A stretch of 64,000 bases of DNA, taken from positions 1 to 64,000 of the forward strand of contig NZ_JARXRM010000046.1 of assembly GCF_029887875.1 (NCBI RefSeq), given 5' to 3'. The stretch's first letter is position 1, and every line of letters begins with the position of its first letter. Positions 7,729-16,937 of the stretch are shown piece after piece. The notes under the pieces are model-generated. The model did no database searches and had not been told where the DNA came from. It worked only from the letters and a program-made list of their open reading frames with translations. The position numbers and the translations under genes were made by a program. The DNA is from Luteimonas endophytica (GTDB lineage Bacteria > Pseudomonadota > Gammaproteobacteria > Xanthomonadales > Xanthomonadaceae).

Positions 7729-10164
7729 ATGCACATCACCCAGAGGACGCCGCTGGCGCTCGCGGTCGCGCTGGCCCTGCTGCCGGCGGTGGCCGGCGCG
7801 CAGCAGCCGCAGGAACAGGCCGATCCGGCGCAGCCCGACGCCACCGAGCTGGACACCATCGTGGTCAGCGGCGCCGCCCAGGCCGGTGGCCTGCGCAAGC
7901 GCGACGCGAGCTACTCGATCACCACCGCCACCCTCGAACAGGTGCAGGAGGCCGCGCCGAAGAGCACCGCCGACCTGCTCAAGATCGTGCCCGGCGTCTG
8001 GGCCGAGTCGGCCGGCGGCACCACCGGCGCCAACATCGACGTGCGCGGCTTCCCCGGCGGCTCCGACGCGCCGTTCATCACCGTGCAGCTGGACGGCTCG
8101 CCGCTGTACCCGCCGCCGACCGTCTCGTTCCTGGAGAACTCCTCGCTGTTCCGCATCGACGACACCGTCGAGACCGTGGAGGTGCTGCGCGGCGGGCCGA
8201 GCCCGATCTTCGGCAACGGCCAGCCGGGCGCCACCATCAACTTCATCCAGAAGAAGGGCGGACTGGCCCCGGAGGGCAGCCTGCGCCTGACCACCGGCAG
8301 CGGCAGCCAGCGCCGGGTCGACGGCTTCTACGGCGCGCCGATCAACGACCAGTGGAGCTACAGCGTCGGCGGCTTCTGGCGCAGCACCGACGGCATCCGC
8401 GACACCCAGTTCCCGGCCGACGAGGGCGGCCAGCTCAGCGCAACGCTCACCCGCTGGTTCGACAACGGCGAGCTCACCCTCTACGGCCGCATGCTCGACG
8501 ACAAGAACGCGTTCTTCACCGCGGTGCCGCTGATCTCGCGCGACGGCGGCCGCGACGTCGACGCCTTTCCCGGCTTCGACCCGGGCAGCGACACCCTGCT
8601 GGGCGGGGACTTCCGCCACGTCGACATCGAGGTCGGCCCCGGCGAGACCATCCGCCGCGACCTGGCCGAGGGCCGCGGCGCCGACGTCGACCTGTTCGGT
8701 GCGATCCTCGACCTCGATTTCGGCGGCTGGCGCCTCAGCCACCGCAGCAACTATCTCAGCGGCGACGCGCCCACCAACGGCCTGTTCACCGGCGCCAACC
8801 CGCAGACCCTCGGCTCCTGGCTCGAGGACGCGATCGAGGACGCCAACGACGATCCCGCCGTGGTCGCCGCCGCCGGCGGACCGGCCTCCTCGGCCAGCGC
8901 CAGCTTTGTCAACGGCGGCGGCGCGGTGGATCCGGACCAGCAGGTGCTCACCGCCGGCTGGTGGGTGGTGGACAAGGCGCTCGACTCGTTCACCAGCGAG
9001 ACCCGGCTCAGCTTCGACCTCGCTCCCGGCCACACCCTGACCGGCGGCGCCTACTACGCCAACTACTCCTCGCACGACCGCTGGTACCTCGGCAACGAAA
9101 TGCTGCTGACGGTGGAGCCGAACGCGCGGCGGATCGACGTGGCGCTGGACAACGGCGTGGCGGTCACCCGCGACGGCTTCGCCGGCGCGCCGTTCTTCGC
9201 CCTCGACGCGCGCTACGACGGCGAGAACCTGGCCGGCTTCCTCGCCCACGAGTGGCAGATCAACGAGGTGCTGCGCTTCGACGCCGGGATGCGCTACGAG
9301 GAGCAGAAGGTCGACGCGCTGATCTCCAACGCCGTTGCCGCCGACTACGACGGCGATCCGACCACCCTGTACAATAACGGCGCCTCGTTGCGCGACGGCA
9401 GCTACCGCAGCCTGCGCTACGACAACGACGAGGTTTCCTGGACCGCCGGCCTCAACTGGCGCATGAGCGACGCCGCCAGCGTGTTCGCGCGGGTCAACTC
9501 CGGGTTCTTCTTCCCGCAGTTCGACAACCTGCGCGACGGCCAGGACAACACCCAGCAGGTGGACCAGTACGAGATCGGCCTGAAGAGCGGCAACGAGCTC
9601 TTCGACCTGTACCTGACCGCGTTCTACAACGAGTTCGAGGGCCTGCCGTTCCAGCTGTTCCTTCCGGACGGCACCAACGTCACCGCGATCGGCGACTCGC
9701 GCGCGCACGGGTTGGAGTTCGAGGGCGCGCTGCGGCCGTTCGACAATTTCGAGGTCGCGCTGACCGGCAACTGGGTCGAGGCGGAATACCGCAACTTCGG
9801 CGACAACACCGGCAACGAGGTGCGGCGCCAGCCGAGCCTGCAGTACCGGGTGACGCCGAGCTATTTCCTGCCGGCGGGGTGGGCGGACCTGAAGCTCTAC
9901 GCCACCTACACCTACGTCGGCCGCCGCTACTCCGACCCCGAGAACCAGCAGCGGATCCCTTCCTACCAGACCGTCGACGCCGGTGTCGCGGCCTACGTCG
10001 GCGACAACTGGGAGTTCCGTCTGAGCGGCAGCAACCTCACCGACGAGATCGGGCTGACCGAGGCCAATGCGCGCATCGTCGGCGACGCGGTGACCGGCGA
10101 CGTGTTCCTCGGCCGGCCGATCTTCGGCCGCGCCTGGGAGTTCTCGGCGGCCTACCGGTTCTGA
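7729..10164 (+). CDS. TonB-dependent outer-membrane receptor
   Basis: An 811-residue outer-membrane transporter. A signal peptide ends near AGA-QQ (residue 25). A TonB-box-like stretch, ELDTIVVSG, follows at about 40-50, then the plug domain (ADLLKIVPGV, DVRGFPGG, VEVLRGGPSPIFGNGQPGATIN) and a 22-strand barrel ending in the aromatic signature FSAAYRF. A strong GGGAGGAG ribosome site precedes ATG 7729. The plug resembles ferric-siderophore type receptors, but no siderophore or FecIR-type genes adjoin, so the ligand is open. Its 3' end overlaps the convergent oxidase-assembly gene by 13 bases. Confidence 0.93.
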   Translation: MHITQRTPLALAVALALLPAVAGAQQPQEQADPAQPDATELDTIVVSGAAQAGGLRKRDASYSITTATLEQVQEAAPKSTADLLKIVPGVWAESAGGTTGANIDVRGFPGGSDAPFITVQLDGSPLYPPPTVSFLENSSLFRIDDTVETVEVLRGGPSPIFGNGQPGATINFIQKKGGLAPEGSLRLTTGSGSQRRVDGFYGAPINDQWSYSVGGFWRSTDGIRDTQFPADEGGQLSATLTRWFDNGELTLYGRMLDDKNAFFTAVPLISRDGGRDVDAFPGFDPGSDTLLGGDFRHVDIEVGPGETIRRDLAEGRGADVDLFGAILDLDFGGWRLSHRSNYLSGDAPTNGLFTGANPQTLGSWLEDAIEDANDDPAVVAAAGGPASSASASFVNGGGAVDPDQQVLTAGWWVVDKALDSFTSETRLSFDLAPGHTLTGGAYYANYSSHDRWYLGNEMLLTVEPNARRIDVALDNGVAVTRDGFAGAPFFALDARYDGENLAGFLAHEWQINEVLRFDAGMRYEEQKVDALISNAVAADYDGDPTTLYNNGASLRDGSYRSLRYDNDEVSWTAGLNWRMSDAASVFARVNSGFFFPQFDNLRDGQDNTQQVDQYEIGLKSGNELFDLYLTAFYNEFEGLPFQLFLPDGTNVTAIGDSRAHGLEFEGALRPFDNFEVALTGNWVEAEYRNFGDNTGNEVRRQPSLQYRVTPSYFLPAGWADLKLYATYTYVGRRYSDPENQQRIPSYQTVDAGVAAYVGDNWEFRLSGSNLTDEIGLTEANARIVGDAVTGDVFLGRPIFGRAWEFSAAYRF

Positions 10165-11219
10165 GGCCCGGGCCCCGGTGCCGGCCGCGGCGCGGTTCGG
10201 GCCGGCCGATCGTCGGCCGCCCGGGACGCGCCGCGCGCCCGGGGGCGACCGGGCCGGTCGCCGGCCCGCGGCGCCGGGCCGGCGTCGCGGCGCCCGATGC
10301 GGTCGAAGCCCAGCCACAGCAGCCACAGGCCGCCGAACAGGTAGGGTAGGGCGCTCGGAATCCACATCACGATGCCGGCCAGCTGCTGGTCGGCCAGCGG
10401 GTCCAGCCCGAGCAGCGGCGCGCGCTGCACGTAGACCGGGTAGAGCGGCCGGGGCGAGAACGTCAGCAGCGCGCCGAGCAGGCCCATGGCCATCATCACC
10501 GCCACCAGCGCCACCACCCCGGCGCCGGCGCCGGTATCGGGCATGCGGATACGCCGCCAAAGCGCCGCCCAGAACCACAGCCCCGCCGCCAGGAAGCTGC
10601 CGTGCATCAGCCAGTGCACGGGGTCGCTGGCCAGCGCCGCCGCGGTGGCGGATGGCAGGTGCCAGGCCAGCATGACCGCGACGTGCGCCGCCGCCGCGAT
10701 CGCGAGCGCCAGCGCCAGGCGCTCCAGCGTGCGGTGCGTTGCGCGATGCAGCGCCTGCGCCCCGCGCCGCGGCAGCGCCACCGCCGCCACCGCCAGCGGC
10801 CGGCCCGCCAGCAGCAGCGGCGGCACCAGCGCCAGCAGCAGCATGTGCTGGCCCATGTGCGCAGCCAGCGACCACTCGCCGAGCGCGTCGAGCGGCCAGA
10901 CCGTCGCCAGCAGCAGCGCCAGGATCCCGGCGGCGAATGCGCACGCTTGCGCGCTGCCCACGCCATGGCCGGCGCCGGCGCGCCGCCACAGCCGCGCCAG
11001 ACCGATGGCGTAGAGCAGCACCAGCAGAGCCAGGGGCACGAGCAGCCATGGCGACAGCGACCAGGCGGTGGCCAGCGTCGGCACGCCCTCGCGCTGGTGC
11101 GCGAACGCGGGGAGGGAGGCGCCGAGCCCGCAGGCCAGCAGCGCCCCGACGCCAACCGCGGGCGGCCGCCCGAACTGGGCGGACCGGGATCGTGGCGAAG
11201 GTCGGCTGGGCGCGCGCAT
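10152..11219 (-). CDS. ctaG: Cytochrome c oxidase assembly factor, CtaG/Caa3 type
   Basis: A 355-residue protein with an N-terminal hydrophobic region and about seven transmembrane helices. Histidines typical of the Caa3_CtaG family are seen in AHMGQHMLLLALVPPLLLAGR and in DPVHWLMHGSFL, and MLAWHLPS also fits. In Bacillus, CtaG of this family is needed to form active caa3 oxidase, probably through copper insertion. Here it stands downstream of the oxidase structural genes, separated by two plus/minus small membrane genes. The start at ATG 11219 was chosen because it precedes the hydrophobic region directly. The C-terminal 50 residues are Arg/Pro-rich and look unstructured. Confidence 0.88.
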   Translation of the reverse strand: MRAPSRPSPRSRSAQFGRPPAVGVGALLACGLGASLPAFAHQREGVPTLATAWSLSPWLLVPLALLVLLYAIGLARLWRRAGAGHGVGSAQACAFAAGILALLLATVWPLDALGEWSLAAHMGQHMLLLALVPPLLLAGRPLAVAAVALPRRGAQALHRATHRTLERLALALAIAAAAHVAVMLAWHLPSATAAALASDPVHWLMHGSFLAAGLWFWAALWRRIRMPDTGAGAGVVALVAVMMAMGLLGALLTFSPRPLYPVYVQRAPLLGLDPLADQQLAGIVMWIPSALPYLFGGLWLLWLGFDRIGRRDAGPAPRAGDRPGRPRARGASRAADDRPARTAPRPAPGPGPQNR

Positions 11220-11272
11220 CGCCACCGACCGTAGCAGGCCGCCGGTCGAAGCGTCGGCAACCCCCCGTACGA

Positions 11273-11369
11273 GCGGCCCATGGCCGCGAAGGCCGCGGGC
11301 GGATCCGGCAGGCATGGCGGTGATCCCCCGGCACTGGCTACCGCGCCGGTTTTCGCGGCCATGGGCCGC
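11273..11369. repeat. REP-like inverted repeat A
   Basis: Two perfect 18-bp arms face each other at 11273-11290 and 11352-11369 (GCGGCCCATGGCCGCGAA and its reverse complement), with 61 bases between. Downstream of the second arm follows CCTACGA, the complement of the TCGTAGG start seen in copy C. A 25-bp stretch at 11274-11298 is identical to 16425-16449. The unit lies between divergent genes and could form a large cruciform or RNA hairpin. Confidence 0.8.
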
Positions 11370-11498
11370 GCCTACGAAGAGCGGATCGGCGACGGCCAAT
11401 GCGATGTCTCCAGCTGGCGCGGCCGGTGTGCTGGCGGGATGAACGCCGGTTTCGCACGCGGCGACGTAAGCTGGGTGCGGCGTCCGCGGAAGGTCCGC

Positions 11499-11954
11499 AT
11501 GTATTTCTGGCTGAAGTTCCTCCACATCGCGGCGATGGCGGTCTGGTTCGCCGGGCTGTTCTTCCTGCCGCGCCTGCTCTCGGCGCGGCACCGCGAGGAG
11601 GAGGACGCAGTGCGGGAGTACTTCAACCCCGTGACCAACGCGCTGTTCTTCCGCATCGCCACCCCGGCCGCCATCGTCACCGTGACCCTGGGCATGATCC
11701 TGATCGCCTATGGTCCCACCGGGGCGTGGCTGGTGATGAAGCTGGTCGTGGTGGCGTTGGCGGTGCTGCTGCACCTGTACTTCGGGCTGCTGCTGTACGA
11801 GCTCGGGCACGGGCGCGACCGCCACGGGGTCTGGTTCTACCGCGTCGCCGGCTGGGTGCCGCTGGCGCTGCTGCTCGGCATCGCCGCGCTCACCGGGGCC
11901 AAGCCGCAGACCGCCGGCGACCTGCCGGCCCCGCCGGTCGCGGCGGCGCGCTAG
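11499..11954 (+). CDS. HemJ/CopD-like membrane protein
   Basis: A 151-residue protein with four predicted helices. The start WLKFLHIAAMAVWFAGLFFL, with His in the first helix, and the later MKLVVVALAVLLHLYFGLL, with Lys and His, match the HemJ (UPF0093) layout. HemJ oxidises protoporphyrinogen IX in heme synthesis; the same fold family also includes CopD copper transporters. Its position inside an oxidase cluster favours a heme or copper role. GGAAGG lies 5 bases before ATG 11499. It is the only plus-strand gene in the cluster and converges with the DUF2231 gene. A chromosomal hemJ or hemG elsewhere would favour CopD. Confidence 0.72.
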   Translation: MYFWLKFLHIAAMAVWFAGLFFLPRLLSARHREEEDAVREYFNPVTNALFFRIATPAAIVTVTLGMILIAYGPTGAWLVMKLVVVALAVLLHLYFGLLLYELGHGRDRHGVWFYRVAGWVPLALLLGIAALTGAKPQTAGDLPAPPVAAAR

Positions 11955-11963
11955 CGGTCCGCG

Positions 11964-12494
11964 TCATTCGGCCGGCGGCTCGTCCTTGCCGAGCTCGTGC
12001 GATTCCTCGTCGCCGTACACACCGATGCCGTGGCGGAAGCTGAGGGTGCCGCCGAGCCAGCCGGCGACCATCACCAGCAGCAGCATCGCCGCCGACTGCA
12101 GCAGGCCCCAGGGCCAGACCGCGGCCTCGGCGCCGGGGGCACGGAGCCACACCCCGAGCGCGGCCATCGCCAGCACCATCACCGCGACGATGAAATGGTT
12201 CCAGGCCGAGACGTGGTGCCGCACCACGCGGATCGAGAACATGTCGAAGGTGCCGATCGCCCCCGCCACCAGGCCCATCGCCAGCCCCACCGCGTTGAGC
12301 CAGTAGGCCAGCTGCGCCCAGAACCCGTCGCCGATCCACAGGAACACCAGGTCGACCGGGAACACCAGGCTGAGCAGCGCGATCGGATAGACCACCAGCA
12401 TCGGGTGGATCGGGTGGTGGGCGATCGACATCCGGCTTTCGACCGTATGGCTGCGGGTGCGCGGGACCGGTTGCGAAAGATGCTTCTTGACCAT
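11964..12494 (-). CDS. DUF2231 membrane protein
   Basis: A 176-residue protein with four hydrophobic helices and the DUF2231 signature HHPIHPMLVVYPIALLSL near residue 25-45. Further His residues (VVRHHVSAWNHFIVA) could ligate heme, as proposed for this family, which often sits beside oxidase or cytochrome genes. It lies between the oxidase genes and ctaG, 7 bp after the small membrane gene upstream, and so is probably in the same transcript. The C-terminal tail is charged. Function is unproven. Confidence 0.82.
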   Translation of the reverse strand: MVKKHLSQPVPRTRSHTVESRMSIAHHPIHPMLVVYPIALLSLVFPVDLVFLWIGDGFWAQLAYWLNAVGLAMGLVAGAIGTFDMFSIRVVRHHVSAWNHFIVAVMVLAMAALGVWLRAPGAEAAVWPWGLLQSAAMLLLVMVAGWLGGTLSFRHGIGVYGDEESHELGKDEPPAE

Positions 12495-12501
12495 CGGTTC
12501 C

Positions 12502-12879
12502 TCAGGCGCAGGGCGCCAGCAGCAGCACGGGAATGGTGGTGAACACCACCGCGATCGCCGCCAGCAGCGCCAGCAGCGCGGTCACCGAGGCGGTGAAGCG
12601 GTGCCGGCGCGCCTCGGCCCCGGCACCCGGTTCCGCCCGCGCCGTCCGCCAGGCGCGCCAGGCGCGCAGCCCGAGCCAGGCGATCGCCGCCAGCGCCAGC
12701 AGCGTCATCAGCAGCAGCCACCAGCTCGCCGCCTCCACGCCGGCAACGCGGTTGCGCTGCCAGCCCTCGGCGCAGGCCAGGCCCTGCAGGCTGTAGACCA
12801 CCACGAAATGCAGCGCCCACACCGCCATCGGCGCGGCCATGCCGGTCAGGCGCAGCGGGCCGAGGCGCCGCGCGGTCAC
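12502..12879 (-). CDS. Small membrane protein of the oxidase operon
   Basis: A 125-residue protein with three hydrophobic helices, one conserved-looking His (AVWALHFVVVYSLQGLAC) and two Cys. The GTG start at 12879 overlaps the stop of the oxidase I-III gene (GTGA), so it is coupled to it. The name of the family is not known to me. Small three- or four-helix proteins at this place in such clusters often act as accessory oxidase subunits. It is not similar to subunit IV families that I can recognise. Confidence 0.75.
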   Translation of the reverse strand: MTARRLGPLRLTGMAAPMAVWALHFVVVYSLQGLACAEGWQRNRVAGVEAASWWLLLMTLLALAAIAWLGLRAWRAWRTARAEPGAGAEARRHRFTASVTALLALLAAIAVVFTTIPVLLLAPCA

Positions 12880-15392
12880 GCCAGCCTCGGGAACAGGTGG
12901 ATCACCGCCCACGCCACCGCGCCCTGGCCGAGCGCATAGCGCCACAGCCCGGCGGCGATGCGCGGCTCCAGGGGACGCGCAGGTCCGGCCAGACCGTGGC
13001 GGATCCGGCCCCAGACGAACCCGGACGCGAGCATCGCCACCGCCACGTGCACCGCGTGGAAGCCGGCCAGCGTCCATACCACCGACGCGTAGGCGTGCGC
13101 CTGCGGCGGTCCCACCGGACCGGCCAGGGCGGAGACATGCGCGACCACGAACCCGGCGCCCAGCGCGGTCGCCAGCAGCCAGCCGCCGCCACCGCCCTGC
13201 GCGCCGCGGCTGCCGCGGTGCGCCAGTTCCGCGGCCACCGCGCAGCCGACCAGCAGCGCCAGCGCCAGCAGCGGCATCGCCCAGCCGCCGGTGGCGATGC
13301 CCGGCGGCGGCCAGGCCGGGCTGCCCAGCCACAGGTAGAAATAGGCGAACACCAGCGAGGCGAACAGCGAGCCGTCGATCAGCAGGCCGATCACCAGCGC
13401 CCACCAGCCCGGCGCGTTGCGCGCCGCATACTGCGACGGCAGCGCCAGCCCCGGCGCGGCGTCGATCCGCGCCGGGGCGTGGCGGTCGCCGGTGCTCCAG
13501 GCCCAGGCGGCGAACAGCGCCAGCAGCGGCGCCAGCAGCAGCGCCGCGCCCAGGTACAGCTTGGCGATGAAGCAGGCCAGCAGCGCCGCGATGTTCAGCG
13601 CCGCCAGCAGCGGCAGCCAGGTGGAATGGGAAATCCGGATCACCTGCTCGGGCGTGGCCGACAGCAGCCCGGTGCCGAGCAGCTCGCGGCGCCCGGCCGC
13701 CGGGTCGCCGAGGATCCCGTCGGTGCGTGCGGATTCCTCGGCCACCGCCGGATCCGCCCACAGCGGGTAGCGGTCGCCGGCGCGCGGGATCGAGGCGAAG
13801 TTGTACTGCGGCACCGGCTGCGGGATCGCCCACTCCAGGGTGCCGGCGTTCCACGGATCGCGCGCGCAGCGCCGGCCCAGGCGCAGGCTCAATGCCGCGT
13901 CGATCAGGATGCCCAGGGTGCCCACCGCCAGCACGAAGCCGGCCGCGGTCGACAGCAGGTTCAGCCACTGGATGCCGAGCTCGGCCGGGTAGGTGTAGAC
14001 CCGCCGCGGCATGCCCAGCAGCCCGGTCAGGTGCATCGGCAGGAAGGTCAGGTTGAAGCCCACGAACACCAGCCAGAACGCGGTGCGGCTGAGGCTCTCG
14101 GATGGCATCCGCCCGCCCACCAGCGGCAGCCAGTAGTACAGGCCGGCGAACAGCGGGAACATCAGCCCGCCGATCAGCACGTAGTGCAGGTGCGCGACCA
14201 CGAAGTGGGTGTCGTGCGCCTGCCAGTCGAACGGCACCAGCGCCAGCATCACCCCGGTCAGCCCGCCGAGCACGAACACGAAGAAGAAGCCGAACAGGTA
14301 CAGCATCGGCACCCGCAGCCAGGGCTTGCCCGACCACAGCGTGGCGATCCAGGAGAACACCTGGATCCCCATCGGGATCGCCACCGCCATGCTCGCGGCG
14401 CTGAAGAACCCCAGCGCCAGCAGCGGGATGCCGACCGCGAACATGTGGTGCACCCACAGCCCGAAGCTGAGGAAACCGGTGGCCACGGTGGCCAGCACGA
14501 TCCAGGTGTAGCCCACGATCGGCCGCCGCGCGAAGGTCGCCACCACCATCGACACCACCCCCGCCGCCGGCAGGAAGATGATGTAGACCTCGGGGTGGCC
14601 GAACAGCCAGAACAGGTGCTGCCACAGCAGCGGGTCGCCGCCGCGGGCGACCTCGAAAAACGCGAAATCGAACGCGCGCTGGATCTCGAGCAGGATCGAG
14701 GCCAGGATCAGCGGCGGGAACCCGAACGCCACCATGAATGCGGTCACCAGCATCGCCCAGGCGAACAGCGGCATGCGGCGGATGTCCATGCCGGGCGCGC
14801 GCGTGAGCAGGATCGCGACGATGATCTCCACCGCCGCGGTGACCGCGGCGATCTCGGCGAAGGTCACCCCGATCAGCCAGAAGTCCGCGCCCATGCCCGG
14901 CGAATAGGTGGCGTCGGTCAGCGGCACGTACATGAACCAGCCGCCGTCGGGCGCGGCGTCGAACAGGAAGCTGGAATACAGGAACAGCCCGCCGAACAGG
15001 TAGCACCAGTAGCCGAACGCCGACAGCCGCGGGAACGGCAGGTCGCGCGCGCCGAGTATCTTCGGCAGCAGGTACATCGCGAAGCCTTCCATGATGGGCA
15101 CCGCGAACAGGAACATCATGGTGGTGCCGTGCATGGTCACGAACTGGTTGTAGCGCCGCGGGTCCAGCACCTCGGCGTCGAACCAGGCCAGCTGCAGGCG
15201 GATGAACATCGCCAGCATCCCGCCGACCAGCAGGAAGGCGAAGCCGGTGGCGATGAAACGCAGCCCCACGGTGCCGTGGTTGACCGCGGTGAGCTGCCCG
15301 CGCCAGCCCGGCGCGTTGGCCCAGATCCCCGCCAGCTCGGCCAGGCGCGAGCGATTGGTGTCCTCGCTGATGGACTCGCGCGCGATGGTCAT
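12876..15392 (-). CDS. Cytochrome c oxidase subunits I and III, fused
   Basis: An 838-residue fusion. Residues 1-510 are subunit I of an A-type heme-copper oxidase: heme a ligand H88 (TMHGTTM), GHPEVY at 265-270 with CuB ligand H266, the proton-channel Glu E268 and the cross-linked Tyr Y270, CuB pair H315/H316, and H401/H403 (AHLHY) for the two hemes. A linker with extra helices follows. Residues about 655-838 are subunit III (WWALVIGLLIDGSLFASLVF), shorter than a free subunit III. The enzyme reduces oxygen to water and pumps protons. The ATG overlaps the stop of subunit II (ATGA), and the stop overlaps the next gene (GTGA). Confidence 0.94.
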   Translation of the reverse strand: MTIARESISEDTNRSRLAELAGIWANAPGWRGQLTAVNHGTVGLRFIATGFAFLLVGGMLAMFIRLQLAWFDAEVLDPRRYNQFVTMHGTTMMFLFAVPIMEGFAMYLLPKILGARDLPFPRLSAFGYWCYLFGGLFLYSSFLFDAAPDGGWFMYVPLTDATYSPGMGADFWLIGVTFAEIAAVTAAVEIIVAILLTRAPGMDIRRMPLFAWAMLVTAFMVAFGFPPLILASILLEIQRAFDFAFFEVARGGDPLLWQHLFWLFGHPEVYIIFLPAAGVVSMVVATFARRPIVGYTWIVLATVATGFLSFGLWVHHMFAVGIPLLALGFFSAASMAVAIPMGIQVFSWIATLWSGKPWLRVPMLYLFGFFFVFVLGGLTGVMLALVPFDWQAHDTHFVVAHLHYVLIGGLMFPLFAGLYYWLPLVGGRMPSESLSRTAFWLVFVGFNLTFLPMHLTGLLGMPRRVYTYPAELGIQWLNLLSTAAGFVLAVGTLGILIDAALSLRLGRRCARDPWNAGTLEWAIPQPVPQYNFASIPRAGDRYPLWADPAVAEESARTDGILGDPAAGRRELLGTGLLSATPEQVIRISHSTWLPLLAALNIAALLACFIAKLYLGAALLLAPLLALFAAWAWSTGDRHAPARIDAAPGLALPSQYAARNAPGWWALVIGLLIDGSLFASLVFAYFYLWLGSPAWPPPGIATGGWAMPLLALALLVGCAVAAELAHRGSRGAQGGGGGWLLATALGAGFVVAHVSALAGPVGPPQAHAYASVVWTLAGFHAVHVAVAMLASGFVWGRIRHGLAGPARPLEPRIAAGLWRYALGQGAVAWAVIHLFPRLA

Positions 15393-16237
15393 GGTGCGGT
15401 CCCCGGCGCCGCATCGGCGCCGACTGCGCCATCGAGGCCGGTGCCGGCGGCGACTTCGGCTGCGGCGGGGGCCGCGACGCCGCGTGCCTCCAGCCAGGCG
15501 GACCAGTCGTCGGGCTCCAGCACCCGCACCGCGAAGTCCATGTGCGCATGTTCCAGTCCGCAGAATTCGGCGCACTGGCCGCGCATCGGCCCGGCGCGGT
15601 CGGCGCGCAGCCGCAGCCGGTTGACCCGGCCGGGAATGGCGTCGATCTTGCCGCCCAGGCGCGGGATCCAGAAGCTGTGGATCACGTCGACGCTGCTCAC
15701 GTGGAACTCCACCATCTGCCCGCGCGGCAAGGCCAGCTCGTCGACCGAGGTGGCGCGCAGGCTGCCGTCGGTACCCAGATAGCGAAACCGCCACTGCCAG
15801 CGCCGCGCCTCGACCTCGACCACCGCATCGACCTCGGCGCCCAGGCCGGTCACGCGCCCGCTGGTGACGGTGCCGTACACCAGCAGCGCCGCCAGCGCCA
15901 GCGCCGGCAGCACCAGCCCGCCGCCGACGATCAGCCGCTGCGGCCGCGCCAGCGCGCGGGTGTTCTGGCCGCGCAACAGGGCGTACAGCAGCAGCGCGAG
16001 CACCAGCGCCCAGATCGCCGCCGCAGCGCCCAACATCAGCCACCAGGTCTGCGCGACCTGCGCCGCGGCCGGGCCGGCCGGGTCGAGCGTGGACTGCGGC
16101 CCGGCGCAGGCGCACAGCGCGCCCGCGCCCGCTGTCGCGATCGCGCCGCGGGTCCAGCGATGCCAGTCGCGGTGTCGGATCGTGCGCTCCCTGGTGCCGT
16201 CGATGGTGCCGCCGCGGCGGCGTTCTGCAGCCGACAA
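15389..16237 (-). CDS. ctaC: Cytochrome c oxidase subunit II
   Basis: Subunit II carries the CuA centre that receives electrons from cytochrome c. Two membrane helices come first, then a cupredoxin domain with VEARRWQWRFRY and the CuA motif GQCAEFCGLEHAHM (two Cys, His, Met). No heme-binding CxxCH is present, so this is aa3-type rather than caa3-type. The N-terminus is uncertain: TTG 16237 is used here, but the sequence just before the signal segment (LCACAGPQ, a possible lipobox) lacks any ATG or GTG. ACG 16183 is preceded by AGGGAG, and ATG 16324 is far upstream. It is the first gene of the operon. Confidence 0.88.
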   Translation of the reverse strand: MSAAERRRGGTIDGTRERTIRHRDWHRWTRGAIATAGAGALCACAGPQSTLDPAGPAAAQVAQTWWLMLGAAAAIWALVLALLLYALLRGQNTRALARPQRLIVGGGLVLPALALAALLVYGTVTSGRVTGLGAEVDAVVEVEARRWQWRFRYLGTDGSLRATSVDELALPRGQMVEFHVSSVDVIHSFWIPRLGGKIDAIPGRVNRLRLRADRAGPMRGQCAEFCGLEHAHMDFAVRVLEPDDWSAWLEARGVAAPAAAEVAAGTGLDGAVGADAAPGTAP

Positions 16238-16562
16238 GCTAACGGCGCCGACAATCAGACCATGTGAACGCGGGAGCGGCGGTCGCAGCGCCGGCCGGGT
16301 TGACGGTGATTCGGAGCACGGCATGCCGCGCCGGCTTTGGCGTGCGTGGCGCGCTCCTGCGAGGGACCGGCGCATGAAGGGCGGCGCCGCGGAGGTTGTC
16401 CCGCAGCGCGGCTGCCCGGACGAACGGCCCATGGCCGCGAAGGCCGCGGCGTCGGCGGCGATCCCCGCCGGCCCCGGCACACCGCAGCGACACAGATGGC
16501 GGTGCCACCCCTGCTCCCTGCCAGCGACGGAAACTGAGACGCCTCCGCAGGGCCGGCAGGGC
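16238..16562. other. Intergenic region with REP-like copy B
   Basis: The 325 bases between the oxidase operon and the YCII gene hold no convincing gene. They contain a REP-like unit: one arm at about 16341-16363 (GCGCGCTCCTGCGAG) and a second at 16425-16449 that is identical over 25 bp to copy A. The oxidase promoter should lie in the part nearest 16240-16330, but no clear minus-strand promoter was found. Confidence 0.6.
16341..16449. repeat. REP-like unit B
   Basis: The left arm, at 16341-16363, read on the minus strand begins CTCGCAGGAGCGCGCCA, like the left arm of copy C. The right arm at 16425-16449 matches copy A exactly for 25 bp. The two arms are therefore related but not a perfect palindrome. 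The unit sits upstream of the oxidase operon and downstream of the YCII gene. Confidence 0.7.
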
Positions 16563-16937
16563 TCAGGCGCCGACGCGCTTTCGCACCGCGTCCACGTCAC
16601 GCACCGGCCGCACCTCGATGCAGCCGGTGCCGGCCCAGGGGAACTCCTGCGCCATCCGCACCGCCTCCTCGATGCTGTCCGCTTCCACCAGGTTGAACCC
16701 GGCCAGCACCTCCTTGCTCTCGGCGAACGGCCCGTCGGTGACGCTGGCGCGGCCGCCGCGGATGCGCACCGAGCGCGCGCTGGCCGGCGCTTCCAGCTGC
16801 TTGAAATCCAGCAGCTTGCCCTGCCCGCGCAATTGGTCGGCATGCTGCAGGCAGCCGCGCATCATGGTGTCGAACTGCCCTTCGGGCAGCGCCTCGAGCA
16901 GGGTGTCGTCGGTGTAGACCAGCAGCAGGTATTGCAT
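16563..16937 (-). CDS. YCII/DGPF-domain protein
   Basis: A 124-residue protein of the YCII-related (DGPFAETKE) family. The start MQYLLLVYTDD and the motif TDGPFAESKEVLAGFNLVEA are diagnostic. A His/Asp pair in the fold suggests small-molecule or hydrolase chemistry, but the role is unknown. These proteins are commonly found beside ECF sigma factors; none adjoins here. ATG 16937 starts directly at the conserved strand, although the frame is open 75 bases further. It probably forms a single-gene unit. Confidence 0.9.
   Translation of the reverse strand: MQYLLLVYTDDTLLEALPEGQFDTMMRGCLQHADQLRGQGKLLDFKQLEAPASARSVRIRGGRASVTDGPFAESKEVLAGFNLVEADSIEEAVRMAQEFPWAGTGCIEVRPVRDVDAVRKRVGA

Noticed and set aside
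7426-11334. 1302-codon open frame on the minus strand across the TonB receptor
   Set aside because: Only its first part (read from the right) runs through the region of ctaG in another frame; the rest is antisense to an intact receptor gene with signal peptide and barrel end.
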